From: UBA2334 sp964396895
Lineage (GTDB): Bacteria; Pseudomonadota; Gammaproteobacteria; Burkholderiales; Burkholderiaceae_C
Assembly: GCA_964396895.1 (NCBI GenBank)
Contig: CAYNGJ010000009.1
Span: forward strand, 1 to 64,000
DNA length: 64,000 nucleotides
Direction: 5' to 3'
Both the position numbers and the translations under genes were made by a program. The notes under the pieces were generated by a model. The model was given only the letters and a program-made list of their open reading frames with translations, made no database searches and was not told the origin of the DNA. Below are positions 8,443 to 17,177 of the stretch, piece after piece. How positions within the stretch are numbered: position 1 is the stretch's first letter; each line of letters starts with the position of its first letter.

Positions 8443-8676
8443 TCAGGCTTGGCCGCGTGCGCGCAGGTCTGCGAGCACGGCGTCAATGCCGTTTTTGTCG
8501 ATCAGGCGCAGCGCAGCGCTGGAGACGCGCAAACGCACCCAACGGTTCTCTGTCTCCACCCAGAAACGGCGGTATTGCAGGTTGGGGAGAAACCGGCGCT
8601 TGGTTTTGTTGTTGGCGTGGGAAACATTGTTTCCGACCATGGGCTTCTTGCCCGTTACGTCGCAGACGCGTGCCAT
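8443..8676 (-). CDS. rpmB: 50S ribosomal protein L28
   Basis: 77-residue protein from the ATG at 8676 (MARVCDVTGKKPMVGNNVSH), which matches the invariant L28 N-terminus; the frame is open further upstream but that part is not conserved. First gene of the rpmB-rpmG ribosomal protein operon. The 200-bp gap to trxB presumably holds the operon promoter, but no clear hexamers were identified. Confidence 0.97.
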   Translation of the reverse strand: MARVCDVTGKKPMVGNNVSHANNKTKRRFLPNLQYRRFWVETENRWVRLRVSSAALRLIDKNGIDAVLADLRARGQA

Positions 8677-8876
8677 GAGGACACTCCGATAAACATCAAA
8701 CAGCTGTCGCAGCGGGAGTGCCCACGGTGAATCCGGTGGCACTCTGGCGTTTCAGCCTCACCTCGCCAAGAAAAAGGGTGGCGGTAACCCTGAGGGCCCG
8801 GTTGATGGGGCCCATCTGCCTGCATCGGCCCCGGACAAATCCAAGGCATTCCTCAAGCAAAGCCCACGATTATAGA

Positions 8877-9824
8877 TCAGGCGCTGCCTTGTTCCAAAAA
8901 GCGCTGTGCGTCAAGTGCGGCCATGCAGCCGGTGCCCGCGCTGGTGATGGCTTGGCGGTAGATGTGGTCCTGCACATCGCCAGCGGCGAACACGCCGGGC
9001 ACGCTGGTCATGGTGGCCAAGCCGTTGTTGCCCGAGCGGGTGACGATGTAGCCATCCTTCATGTCGAGCTGGCCTTTGAAAATGTCGGTGTTGGGCTGGT
9101 GGCCAATGGCAATGAAGCAGCCTTGCAGTGCCAATTCCTCGGTGGCACCGGTCTGCACGTTTTTCAGGCGCACGCCGTTCACGCCCTTGGCGTCGCCCAG
9201 CACCTCGTCCAGCACGCTGAACAGCTTGAGTTCGATCTTGCCGGCGGCCACCTTTTCCATGAGGTGGTCAATCATGATGGCTTCGGCCTTGAACGTGTCG
9301 CGCCGATGCACCAGGGTGACCTTGCTCGCGATGTTGGACAGGTACAGCGCTTCTTCCACCGCGGTGTTGCCACCACCGACCACGGCCACGGGCTGGTCGC
9401 GGTAGAAGAAGCCATCGCAGGTGGCGCAGCCGCTCACGCCCCTGCCCATGAAGGCTTCCTCAGAGGGCAGACCCAAGTATTTGGCGGAGGCCCCCGTGGC
9501 GATGATGAGGGCATCGCAGCTGTACTGGCCGCTGTCGCCGGTCAGCACAAAGGGCCGCTGGCCCAGGTTGACGGTGTGGATGTGGTCAAACACCATTTCG
9601 GCCTTGAAACGCTCGGCGTGCTGCTGAAAGCGCTGCATCAGATCGGGGCCCTGCACGCCGTTGACGTCCGCGGGCCAGTTGTCCACCTCGGTGGTGGTCA
9701 TGAGCTGGCCACCTTGGGCCATGCCGGTGATGAGCGCGGGGGCCAGGTTGGCCCGGGAGGCGTAGATGGCGGCCGTGTAGCCAGCGGGGCCGGAGCCCAG
9801 AATCAGAACTTTAGAATGCTTCAT
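8877..9824 (-). CDS. trxB: Thioredoxin reductase
   Basis: 315 residues from the ATG at 9824 (MKHSKVLILGSGPAG). NADPH-dependent flavoenzyme that reduces thioredoxin. The FAD-binding GSGPAG is at about residues 10-15, the redox-active pair is Cys133-A-T-Cys136 (SGCATCDG), and the NADPH Rossmann motif VVGGGNTAVEEA follows. The C-terminal FAAGDVQD motif completes the FAD site. Length and motif order are typical of low-molecular-weight TrxB. The frame is open upstream of 9824 but not family-like. Divergent from the Crp/Fnr gene. Confidence 0.96.
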   Translation of the reverse strand: MKHSKVLILGSGPAGYTAAIYASRANLAPALITGMAQGGQLMTTTEVDNWPADVNGVQGPDLMQRFQQHAERFKAEMVFDHIHTVNLGQRPFVLTGDSGQYSCDALIIATGASAKYLGLPSEEAFMGRGVSGCATCDGFFYRDQPVAVVGGGNTAVEEALYLSNIASKVTLVHRRDTFKAEAIMIDHLMEKVAAGKIELKLFSVLDEVLGDAKGVNGVRLKNVQTGATEELALQGCFIAIGHQPNTDIFKGQLDMKDGYIVTRSGNNGLATMTSVPGVFAAGDVQDHIYRQAITSAGTGCMAALDAQRFLEQGSA

Positions 9825-9978
9825 GGTGCGAGGGGTGGTGAATGGGCAATGGAGGGGGCGAAACCGCCCGGCGTCTGGCCAAGGGCTACCCGGGCATTGT
9901 ATGAATGGCGCGCCCCACCGTCGTCGGCTGGCCCGTCCAAGGCACTGGTGCTGACCCAGATAACAAGAGGAAAGTTCG

Positions 9979-10650
9979 ATGTCGATTTTGTCCAACCTGG
10001 ATTTGATTCGCCGTGTGCCGCTGTTTCAGGCGCTGGCACCCGCGCAGGCCGAGGCGGTGGCGCAGGCGGTGAGCAAGCAGCGCTACAAGCGGGGTGATGT
10101 GTTGGTGGAGCAAGGCAAAAAGTCGGACCATTTGGGCATCTTGCTCACCGGGCGCGCGCGCGTGTTGTCGACCGACGAGCGTGGCCGCGAAGTGATCCTG
10201 GCTACCATGGGGCCCGGCGAGCATTTCGGTGAAATGAGCCTCATCGACAACCAAGCCCATTCCGCCACGGTGCGGGCCGATGTGCAAACCGATGTGCTGT
10301 TGCTGGGGCGTGCCGAATTTGCACGCTGTCTGAGCGAGAACAACACGCTGGCCTACATGGTCATGAAGGGACTGGTGCAGCGCTTGCGCCAGGCCAATCG
10401 GGCCATCGAGTCACTCGCGCTGCTGGACGTGTACGGTCGGGTGGTGCGTGTGCTGAAAGAATCGGGCCGCGAAGAATCGCCTGGCCATTGGATTCTGGAG
10501 GGAAAGGTGTCTCGCCAGGACGTCGCCAAAATGATCGGTGCTTCCCGGGAGATGGTCAGCCGGGTGCTGAAAGACCTGGAAGAGCGCGGGTTTGTGCAGT
10601 CACTGCCCGACGGGCGCACTGCGGTTCGTGACCAGATCAGCTTCACATGA
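9979..10650 (+). CDS. Crp/Fnr family transcriptional regulator
   Basis: 223 residues. An N-terminal cyclic-nucleotide-binding fold (about 15-130; GILLTGRARV, PGEHFGEMSL) precedes a C-terminal winged helix-turn-helix (about 150-220; VSRQDVAKMIGASREMVSRVLKDL). It lacks the N-terminal cysteines of Fnr, so it is not an iron-sulfur oxygen sensor; the ligand is unknown. AGAGGAAAG lies about eight bases upstream of the ATG. The gene overlaps ftsK by four bases (ATGA), so the two are translationally coupled. Its position beside trxB and ftsK is compatible with a redox or stress role, but that is inference. Confidence 0.9.
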   Translation: MSILSNLDLIRRVPLFQALAPAQAEAVAQAVSKQRYKRGDVLVEQGKKSDHLGILLTGRARVLSTDERGREVILATMGPGEHFGEMSLIDNQAHSATVRADVQTDVLLLGRAEFARCLSENNTLAYMVMKGLVQRLRQANRAIESLALLDVYGRVVRVLKESGREESPGHWILEGKVSRQDVAKMIGASREMVSRVLKDLEERGFVQSLPDGRTAVRDQISFT

Positions 10651-13016
10651 CGTATTCGCTCAACACCCTCAACGCCGACAGGGCTGCCGCACCTCCTTCC
10701 GGGTTCGGGCGTTTTGCGCACGAACTGGCGTTGCTGGCTGGCGCGTGCGCGTTGGTGTTTGGTTTCCTGGCCCTGGTCAGCCATTCGCTGGGGGACGCTG
10801 CTTGGTCCACCACCGGTGGTGGCGGGCCGGTGCGCAACTGGGGTGGGCGCCTGGGTGCCTTGCTGGCCGACGGTGGGTTTTTTCTGTTCGGCTTTTCCGT
10901 GTGGTGGTTGCTGCTGGCGGGTTTGCGGGTCTGGCTGTCGTCGCTGGCGGATTGGCTGCGCGCCGAGCCCCGTGGCGAAGGGGACGACTGGGGGGTGAAG
11001 CCCACGCGCTGGGCATGGCTGCGGTCGCCACCCATGCGCCGCCTGGGGTTCTGGCTGATGCTGGCGGTGTTGCTGGCGGCCAGTGCGGTGCTGGAGTGGG
11101 GGCGTCTGTACCGGCTTGAACACTTGTTGCCTGACCACGCGGGTGGCGCGTTGGGGCACTGGTTGGGCCCGATGGCGCAGCGCTGGCTGGGCTTCAATGG
11201 GGCGGCGCTGGCCGGCATTGGGCTGGTGCTGGCGGCTGCGTCGGGGGTGTTTGCCTTTTCTTGGGGCCAGTGGGCCGAGTGGGTGGGTCGACAAATGGAC
11301 CATTGGTGGCAGTCCAGCAAACACCGGCGCGAGGCTGACCAGGACCAGCGCATTGGCCAGGTGGCCGCCCGAGAGCGCGAGGAAGTGGTGGTGGAAGAGC
11401 GGGTGGAGCGCGTGGAAAGCCGCCCCGAGCCCGTGCTGATCGTGGAGCCCCAGGAGGTGGAGCTGCCCAAGAGCGAGCGCGTGGCCAAGGAACGGCAAAA
11501 GCCCCTGTTTGCCGAAATGCCCGACTCCCACCTGCCGCAGGTGGATCTGCTCGATGGTCCGCAAGGTCGCCAGGAAACCGTGTCGCCCGAGACACTGGAA
11601 ATGACCAGTCGCCTCATCGAAAAGAAGCTGAAGGACTTTGGGGTCGAGGTGCATGTGGTGGCCGCCGCGCCCGGCCCCGTCATCACCCGCTATGAAATTG
11701 AGCCCGCCACGGGGGTCAAGGGCTCACAGGTGGTCAACTTGGCCAAAGACTTGGCGCGGTCACTCAGTCTGGTGTCCATCCGGGTGATCGAGACCATACC
11801 GGGTAAAAACTTCATGGCACTGGAACTGCCCAACGCCAAGCGCCAAACCATTCGTCTCAGCGAAATTCTGGGTTCGGCCGTGTACAACGACGCCAAGAGC
11901 CTGCTCACCATGGGCCTGGGCAAAGACATTGGCGGTCTGCCCGTGGTGGCCGATCTGGCCAAAATGCCGCACTGCCTGGTGGCGGGCACCACGGGTTCGG
12001 GCAAGTCGGTGGGCATCAATGCCATGATTTTGAGCCTGTTGTACAAGGCCGATGCGCGCGACGTGCGCCTCATGCTCATCGACCCCAAGATGCTGGAAAT
12101 GAGTGTTTACGAGGGCATTCCGCACCTGCTGTGTCCCGTGGTCACCGACATGAAGCAGGCCGCCAACGGCCTGAACTGGTGCGTGGCCGAGATGGAAAAG
12201 CGCTACAAATTGCTGAGCAAAATGGGTGTGCGAAACCTGGCGGGCTACAACCACAAGATGGACGAGGCCAAGGCCAGGGGCGAGCTCATTGGTAACCCTT
12301 TTAGCCTTACCCCCGAGCAGCCCGAGCCCCTGGAGCGTTTGCCGCACATTGTGGTGGTGATCGACGAACTGGCCGACCTGATGATGGTGGTGGGCAAAAA
12401 GATCGAAGAGCTCATTGCCCGTTTGGCGCAAAAGGCGCGGGCCGCCGGCATCCACCTCATTCTGGCCACCCAGCGCCCCAGCGTGGACGTGATCACTGGC
12501 CTCATCAAGGCCAACATCCCCACCCGCATTTCGTTCCAAGTCAGCAGCAAGATCGACAGCCGCACCATCCTGGACCAAATGGGGGCCGAGGCCTTGTTGG
12601 GCATGGGCGACATGCTTTACATGCCCAGCGGCACGGGTTACCCCATCCGCGTGCACGGGGCATTTGTCAGCGATGACGAGGTGCACCGCGTGGTGGCCTA
12701 CCTGAAAGAGCAGGGTGGCGAGCCCAACTACATTGACGGCGTGCTGGAAGGCGGTCTGGCCGAAGGCGATGGCAGCGGTGGCCCCGATGGCGACGGTGCC
12801 GATGGCGGCAGCGGCGAGAAAGACGCGCTGTACGACCAGGCGGTGGAAATCGTGCTGAAAGACCGCAAGGCCAGCATCAGCTACGTGCAGCGCAAGCTGA
12901 AAATTGGCTACAACCGCTCGGCCCGATTGTTGGAAGACATGGAAAAAGCCGGCCTGGTCAGTGGCCTGACCAGCAGTGGCCAGCGCGACATCCTGGTCCC
13001 CGCCCGCGCGGAGTGA
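10647..13016 (+). CDS. ftsK: DNA translocase FtsK
   Basis: 789-residue division-linked DNA pump. The N-terminal 170 residues contain about four membrane helices anchoring it at the septum. A short charged linker (about 215-300) is followed by the alpha domain and the RecA-like motor, with Walker A GTTGSGKS (Lys453) and Walker B VVVIDELADLMM. The C-terminal gamma winged helix (YDQAVEIVLKDRKASISYVQ...) reads KOPS sequences and activates XerCD at dif. The linker is much shorter than in E. coli FtsK, as is common in betaproteobacteria. Start overlaps the stop of the upstream regulator; lolA follows 60 bp later. Confidence 0.97.
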   Translation: MTYSLNTLNADRAAAPPSGFGRFAHELALLAGACALVFGFLALVSHSLGDAAWSTTGGGGPVRNWGGRLGALLADGGFFLFGFSVWWLLLAGLRVWLSSLADWLRAEPRGEGDDWGVKPTRWAWLRSPPMRRLGFWLMLAVLLAASAVLEWGRLYRLEHLLPDHAGGALGHWLGPMAQRWLGFNGAALAGIGLVLAAASGVFAFSWGQWAEWVGRQMDHWWQSSKHRREADQDQRIGQVAAREREEVVVEERVERVESRPEPVLIVEPQEVELPKSERVAKERQKPLFAEMPDSHLPQVDLLDGPQGRQETVSPETLEMTSRLIEKKLKDFGVEVHVVAAAPGPVITRYEIEPATGVKGSQVVNLAKDLARSLSLVSIRVIETIPGKNFMALELPNAKRQTIRLSEILGSAVYNDAKSLLTMGLGKDIGGLPVVADLAKMPHCLVAGTTGSGKSVGINAMILSLLYKADARDVRLMLIDPKMLEMSVYEGIPHLLCPVVTDMKQAANGLNWCVAEMEKRYKLLSKMGVRNLAGYNHKMDEAKARGELIGNPFSLTPEQPEPLERLPHIVVVIDELADLMMVVGKKIEELIARLAQKARAAGIHLILATQRPSVDVITGLIKANIPTRISFQVSSKIDSRTILDQMGAEALLGMGDMLYMPSGTGYPIRVHGAFVSDDEVHRVVAYLKEQGGEPNYIDGVLEGGLAEGDGSGGPDGDGADGGSGEKDALYDQAVEIVLKDRKASISYVQRKLKIGYNRSARLLEDMEKAGLVSGLTSSGQRDILVPARAE

Positions 13017-13076
13017 CCGCTGTGAACCAGGCCAGGCGGCTGAAAACCTTTTGACCTGACCAGGGTCACACACCAC

Positions 13077-13712
13077 ATGCACCGACTGATTATTCCGTTT
13101 TTTATAGCTGTATCATCAATTACAGTGAGCGCTGATGGCCTAAAAGACCTTGAAAATTTCTTGGGCAACACCCGTTCGGGCAGCGCCACGTTCACCCAAA
13201 CCGTCACATCCCCGGTGCGCGCTGGTGAAACCATGCCACGGGCCCGGGTGTCCAGTGGCCAGTTTGCGTTTTCCCGCCCTGACCGTTTCCGGTTTGACTA
13301 CCGCAAGCCCTTTGAGCAAACCATCGTGGCCGATGGCACCACCTTGTGGCTGCACGATGCCGACCTCAACCAGGTCACCCGCCGCGCCCAGGCACAGGCC
13401 TTGGGTTCCACCCCAGCGGCCTTGGTGGCCAGTTCGGCCAGCCTGGCCAAGCTGGCCGAGGTGTTCGAGTTCAAGGCCGCTCCCGATGCCGACGGCCTGA
13501 GCTGGGCGCAGGCCACGCCCAAACAGCGCGATGGCCAGATCCGCTTGGTGCGTGTGGGCTTCTCTCAGGGACAACTGGCGGTGCTGGACATGGAAGACAG
13601 TTTTGGCCAGCGCTCCACGGTGCGTTTCGAGGGGTTTCAGCCCAATGTGGCTTTGCCGGCAGATGCCTTCAGGTTCACCCCGCCAGCGGGGGCGGACGTG
13701 CTGCGCCCCTGA
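13077..13712 (+). CDS. lolA: Outer-membrane lipoprotein carrier protein LolA
   Basis: 211-residue periplasmic chaperone that accepts lipoproteins from LolCDE and hands them to LolB. The LolA fold is recognisable from DLENFLGNTRSGSATFTQTV, FAFSRPDRFRFDYRKPFEQ and the C-terminal VRFEGFQPNVALPADAFRF. A signal peptide of about 19 residues starts MHRLIIPFFIAVSS with cleavage expected after VSA (residue 19). Residues about 8-23, that is the hydrophobic core and cleavage site, are encoded by an antisense copy of the dispersed repeat. The start ATG has no strong ribosome-binding site. The neighbourhood ftsK-lolA-rarA is common in Burkholderiales. Confidence 0.94.
   Translation: MHRLIIPFFIAVSSITVSADGLKDLENFLGNTRSGSATFTQTVTSPVRAGETMPRARVSSGQFAFSRPDRFRFDYRKPFEQTIVADGTTLWLHDADLNQVTRRAQAQALGSTPAALVASSASLAKLAEVFEFKAAPDADGLSWAQATPKQRDGQIRLVRVGFSQGQLAVLDMEDSFGQRSTVRFEGFQPNVALPADAFRFTPPAGADVLRP
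13097..13145 (-). repeat. Dispersed 17-spacer repeat, copy 3, encoding the lolA signal peptide
   Basis: Plus strand shows ATAGCT (13104-13109), 17 bases, then the complement of AGCGCTC (13127-13133) and GGCC (13137-13140) followed by AAAA. On the minus strand it reads TTTTAGGCC...AGCGCT, N17, AGCTAT, AAAA. It is antisense to lolA and read in the single stop-free antisense frame (ATA-GCT ... AGC-GCT). Confidence 0.75.
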
Positions 13713-13732
13713 GGGTGCAGGGGCGCAGCACG

Positions 13733-14842
13733 TCAGGTCGGGGGGGGAACTGGCGGCTGAGCCGCCGGGGTAGCGGTCACCGCACGATCGTCGTCGCCAA
13801 CGTCCGTGTCGTCGGTGGTGTTTTCCATATCTTGAATTTGCGCCCGCAGGGCATCCATGTCCTGGGCCAGGGCGTCTTTGGCATCACCCTCAGCCTCGTC
13901 GTGCTGTGCTTGCAGTTGGGTGAGTTGCTCTTTCAAGGTCTTGCGCTGCAGGTTGCGCTGCTCGGCCTCCTCGGCTTTGTCAAACACCACCTCCTCGGCC
14001 GCGGCCACCTCGGTCCGGCTGGCGGTGGCCACCGGGGTGGTTGGGGCGGGCGGAATGATGATGGCCTCGTCCGGCACCCGCCGCTGGTTCATGAAGCTGG
14101 GGGACATGATTTCAATGCCCTCGCGGTGCAGCGTGTCCAGGATGGCGCAGTTCAGGTGCGAGCGGGCGGTGAGCAGGGTTTTGACATCGGTCAGCAGGCC
14201 ACTGACCCGATAGGCGATGGAGAAGTTGCCCAATTCCAATATGTGAACAAAGGGGTCTTCCAGGCCGATGGCGGTGGCCGCCTCCAGCAGCAGTGGCTGG
14301 ACACGGGCATGGTGTACGTCGTAGCCCAGCGTCAGGGTGGACGACACAATGGCGCCCGACGAGCGCACCACCGCCACGGGGTGGGCAATGAGGTAGTTGT
14401 TGGCCAGCGACACCAGCTCCCGTTGCTCGGTTTGTATCTCGGTGTCAAACAGCCCGCGCTCGGCCACGCGGCCGAAATGTCCCTCCACCCGAATGAAGTC
14501 GCCGGTGCGAAAGGCGCGGGTCATGCGCAGCATCAGGCCCGCCATGAGGTTGGACAGGATGTGGGTGGAGGAAAACGCCAACACGCCAGAAATGAGGACA
14601 CCGATCAGGCCAATGACCTGGTTGCGTGTGCTGTCGCTCACCGGCAGGGCCAGCGCCAGTGCCACCGCACTGACGATGGTCAGGCCCAGCAGGGTCAGCT
14701 GGCGGGGCAATTTGGCCCCGTTGCCCAGGTCAGGGTGGCGGGCCAACAGCCACCAGTGCACGCCACCCAGCAGTGCGACCACGCCCAAGGCGGTCAGCAG
14801 CAGCGGCACAAAGCTCAAGGCGTGGTCGGTGATGGTGGTCAT
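13733..14842 (-). CDS. MscS-family small-conductance mechanosensitive channel
   Basis: 369 residues from the ATG at 14842 (MTTITDHALSF); the frame stays open to about 15250 but that part is unlike any channel and carries the haemoglobin remnant on the other strand. Three hydrophobic helices (about 9-34, 46-66, 72-104) are followed by the MscS beta domain (FIRVEGHFGRVAERGLFDTE, VSLANNYLIAHPV). It releases solutes on hypo-osmotic shock. The last 100 residues form an Ala/Glu-rich coiled coil with an acidic Thr/Asp tail, longer than in minimal MscS. A TATATT sequence on the minus strand (14893-14888) may be its -10. Convergent with lolA. Confidence 0.88.
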   Translation of the reverse strand: MTTITDHALSFVPLLLTALGVVALLGGVHWWLLARHPDLGNGAKLPRQLTLLGLTIVSAVALALALPVSDSTRNQVIGLIGVLISGVLAFSSTHILSNLMAGLMLRMTRAFRTGDFIRVEGHFGRVAERGLFDTEIQTEQRELVSLANNYLIAHPVAVVRSSGAIVSSTLTLGYDVHHARVQPLLLEAATAIGLEDPFVHILELGNFSIAYRVSGLLTDVKTLLTARSHLNCAILDTLHREGIEIMSPSFMNQRRVPDEAIIIPPAPTTPVATASRTEVAAAEEVVFDKAEEAEQRNLQRKTLKEQLTQLQAQHDEAEGDAKDALAQDMDALRAQIQDMENTTDDTDVGDDDRAVTATPAAQPPVPPPT

Positions 14843-15016
14843 GGCGGCGGGGAGCGGTGGGTTCGGTGCAGACAAGGGCGTGCGCTCAATATAGCCGCCC
14901 CAGACCAGGGGCGACACCAGCGCAGGTGGACTGGCAGGCTGGAACAGGGCTTGCAAGGGGAGCATGGTCACGCCAGATGGCGCGCACCTGTACCCCTTGC
15001 ACACCATGACCCCCCC

Positions 15017-15190
15017 ATGACCCGACGAACCCGACAAACGCGCCACCCCCGTCTGCGCCGCAAGCACCCAGCATTTGCCATCGGGCCGCACGAGCGCGAC
15101 GTTTGGGTGGCTTGCATGTGCGCTGCCCTGGACGAGGTGATGGCTGATGCCACCCACTCCCACATGCATCGAGCTGAAAGGCCAGTGTGA
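15017..15190 (+). pseudogene. C-terminal remnant of a group II truncated haemoglobin (GlbO type)
   Basis: A 57-codon open frame whose middle reads HPRLRRKHPAFAIGPHERD and then VWVACMCAALDEV. This matches the heme-proximal F-G-H helix region of group II truncated haemoglobins (HPRLRxxHxxFxI...ERDxWxxCMxxA pattern), including the expected proximal His. The first 60-70 residues of the globin fold (the B/E helices and the GWLGGP region) are absent: the upstream DNA up to the mscS start encodes nothing globin-like in any frame. Its stop codon overlaps the GTG start of the next gene by four bases (GTGA), suggesting that an intact globin gene was once first in that operon. Not expected to bind heme. 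Confidence 0.75.
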
Positions 15191-15624
15191 TTCCCCACCC
15201 GAACGGCACGGTACCGTCACTCCCCGATGGCGTCTGTGGCCAGCGGGCACTGACCGCCTACACGACAGAGGGTTTTGCCCATGCCAAAGCCTTTGTGTTC
15301 CAGCGCTGGTGCGAGATGGCCGCTGAACAGGACAGGCCCCCGCCAGGGGACCTGTCCGGTGCGTGCAAGTACGGCTCCCTGTTCGTGCGGGAGGTGTTCG
15401 GTGGGGTGATCGAGGGGCACTACGCCCACCAGTTCAACCGGTTGGACGGTCGGCTGGTGGACCTGAGCCACGATGCGCTGGATGTGGGCCGCATGCGCCA
15501 GCCCTACCTGAACGATGCTGACTATTTCCGCATCCCCGAATACCAGCTGCGGCTCGATGCGTGCATGCCCAGGGTGCAAGGCTGGGTACGCGGCTTCATG
15601 CAGGCACACGGACCAGGGCGCTGA
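15187..15624 (+). CDS. Conserved hypothetical protein, YunG-like
   Basis: 145 residues from GTG 15187. The central part, GACKYGSLFVREVFGG, then EGHYAHQFN and GRLVDLSHDA, recalls YunG-type proteins, in which a Cys, a Gly-Gly and a His line up before a 'DLT/DLS' turn as in a cysteine-peptidase-like fold. I know close relatives in Burkholderiales only as hypothetical or loosely 'transcriptional regulator' entries; no DNA-binding motif is visible here. It was probably co-translated with the haemoglobin now reduced to a fragment. Function unknown. Confidence 0.7.
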   Translation: MIPHPNGTVPSLPDGVCGQRALTAYTTEGFAHAKAFVFQRWCEMAAEQDRPPPGDLSGACKYGSLFVREVFGGVIEGHYAHQFNRLDGRLVDLSHDALDVGRMRQPYLNDADYFRIPEYQLRLDACMPRVQGWVRGFMQAHGPGR

Positions 15625-15802
15625 CGCAACCTTGCCATGCCGCTTCGCCGCTGGTGTGCGTCAGCGTGGACAATGCCAAGGCTATGTGCACCCGCTCCCA
15701 CCTGTCTCCCGTCTGTCGCGCTGGCTTGGTCCGCTGTGTCTGTCGTTTCCAGTACCTGCGGCCCCGCTGCGCCCGCCACGCCCAGGCCAGGGAGGGCCAG
15801 CC

Positions 15803-17113
15803 ATGACCGACCTGTTTGCCCAAGCACCCAACGCGCCCCTGGCCGAAGCCCTGCGGCCGCGCACGCTGGACGAGGTGGTGGGCCAGTCCCACTTGCTGGG
15901 CGAGGGCAAGCCGCTGCGGCTGGCGTTTCAGTCCGGCAAAGCCCATTCCATGATCTTTTGGGGCCCACCGGGCGTTGGCAAGACCACGCTGGCCCGTCTC
16001 ACGGCCCAGGCCTTCGGCAGCGAGTTCATCGCGCTGTCGGCGGTGTTCTCGGGGGTCAAGGACATCCGGGCGGCCATGGAGCAGGCGCAGCACCACCTGG
16101 CACAGGGCAGGCACACCATTTTGTTTGTGGACGAAATCCACCGTTTCAACAAGGCGCAGCAGGATGCCCTGTTGCCCCATGTGGAGTCTGGTTTGTTCAC
16201 CTTCATCGGCGCCACCACTGAGAACCCGTCGTTTGAGGTGAACTCGGCACTGCTGTCGCGCGCCCAGGTCTATGTGCTGAAGTCACTGAGCGAGGACGAG
16301 CTGAAGCAGTTGCTCCAGCGTGCCCGGACCGAGGTGGTGGCCAATGTGCACTTTGACGAACCGGCGCTGGACACCCTTGTCGGCTACGCCGACGGTGATG
16401 CCCGACGCCTGCTCAACCTGTTGGAGCAGTGCCAGACCGCCGCTGGCGCGGCGGGCATCACCCAGGTCGATGCGGCGTTCATCACCAACGCGCTGAACCT
16501 CAACACCCGGCGCTTTGACAAGGGCGGTGACCATTTTTATGACCAGATATCGGCCCTGCACAAGTCGGTCAGGGGCTCTCACCCCGATGCTGCGCTGTAT
16601 TGGTTCTGCCGCATGCTGGACGGGGGCGCTGACCCGCGCTATCTGTCGCGGCGCATCGTGCGCATGGCCTGGGAAGACATCGGACTGGCCGACCCCAGGG
16701 CCTTGCAGATGGCCAATGACGCGGCCCTGACCTACGAGCGGCTGGGCAGCCCAGAGGGTGAGCTGGCCTTGGCGCAGGCCGTGATTTACCTGGCCGTCGC
16801 ACCCAAGAGCAACGCGGGCTACAACGCCTACAACCGGGCGCGTGCGTTCGTGAAGCAGGACCAGAGCCGCGAAGTCCCGGCGCACCTGCGCAACGCCCCC
16901 ACCCAGCTGATGAAAGCGTTGGGTCACGGGCATGACTACCGCTATGCCCATGACGAACCCCATGCCTATGCGGCTGGGGAAACTTACCTCCCCGATGGAA
17001 TGGGCGAACCCGGCTGGTACCAGCCCGTGCCCAGGGGCATGGAGCTCAAGATTGCCGAAAAACTGGCCCACTTGAGGCAGCGGGATGCCGAGGCCAAGGC
17101 CCGCCGCAAGTGA
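15803..17113 (+). CDS. rarA: Replication-associated recombination protein RarA (MgsA)
   Basis: 436-residue AAA+ ATPase acting at stalled replication forks. Walker A GPPGVGKT (Lys60), Walker B FVDEIHRF, sensor 1 GATTENPSF and the arginine-finger segment LLSRAQVY are present, followed by the RarA tetramerisation domain (YDQISALHKSVRGSHPDAALYW). ATG 15803 gives the family N-terminus MTDLFAQAPNAPLAEALRP; the frame is open much further upstream without conservation. The 178-bp gap before it contains no recognisable gene. Confidence 0.95.
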   Translation: MTDLFAQAPNAPLAEALRPRTLDEVVGQSHLLGEGKPLRLAFQSGKAHSMIFWGPPGVGKTTLARLTAQAFGSEFIALSAVFSGVKDIRAAMEQAQHHLAQGRHTILFVDEIHRFNKAQQDALLPHVESGLFTFIGATTENPSFEVNSALLSRAQVYVLKSLSEDELKQLLQRARTEVVANVHFDEPALDTLVGYADGDARRLLNLLEQCQTAAGAAGITQVDAAFITNALNLNTRRFDKGGDHFYDQISALHKSVRGSHPDAALYWFCRMLDGGADPRYLSRRIVRMAWEDIGLADPRALQMANDAALTYERLGSPEGELALAQAVIYLAVAPKSNAGYNAYNRARAFVKQDQSREVPAHLRNAPTQLMKALGHGHDYRYAHDEPHAYAAGETYLPDGMGEPGWYQPVPRGMELKIAEKLAHLRQRDAEAKARRK

Positions 17114-17165
17114 GTGCAGTGCCGGTTTTTGAGGTGCGCTCAGGGTGAGCTGACAAACCACCCCA

Positions 17166-17171
17166 GATAAT
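17166..17171 (+). promoter_or_regulatory. -10-like hexamer six bases upstream of the GNAT gene
   Basis: GATAAT followed by six bases and ATG 17178, with no Shine-Dalgarno sequence. Transcription from here would start at or near the A of the ATG, giving a leaderless mRNA. The -35 region is weak. Confidence 0.4.
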
Positions 17172-17177
17172 GTTCGC

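Noticed and set aside
14843..15250. Possible N-terminal extension of the MscS channel
   Set aside because: Open but not channel-like, and it covers the haemoglobin remnant on the other strand.
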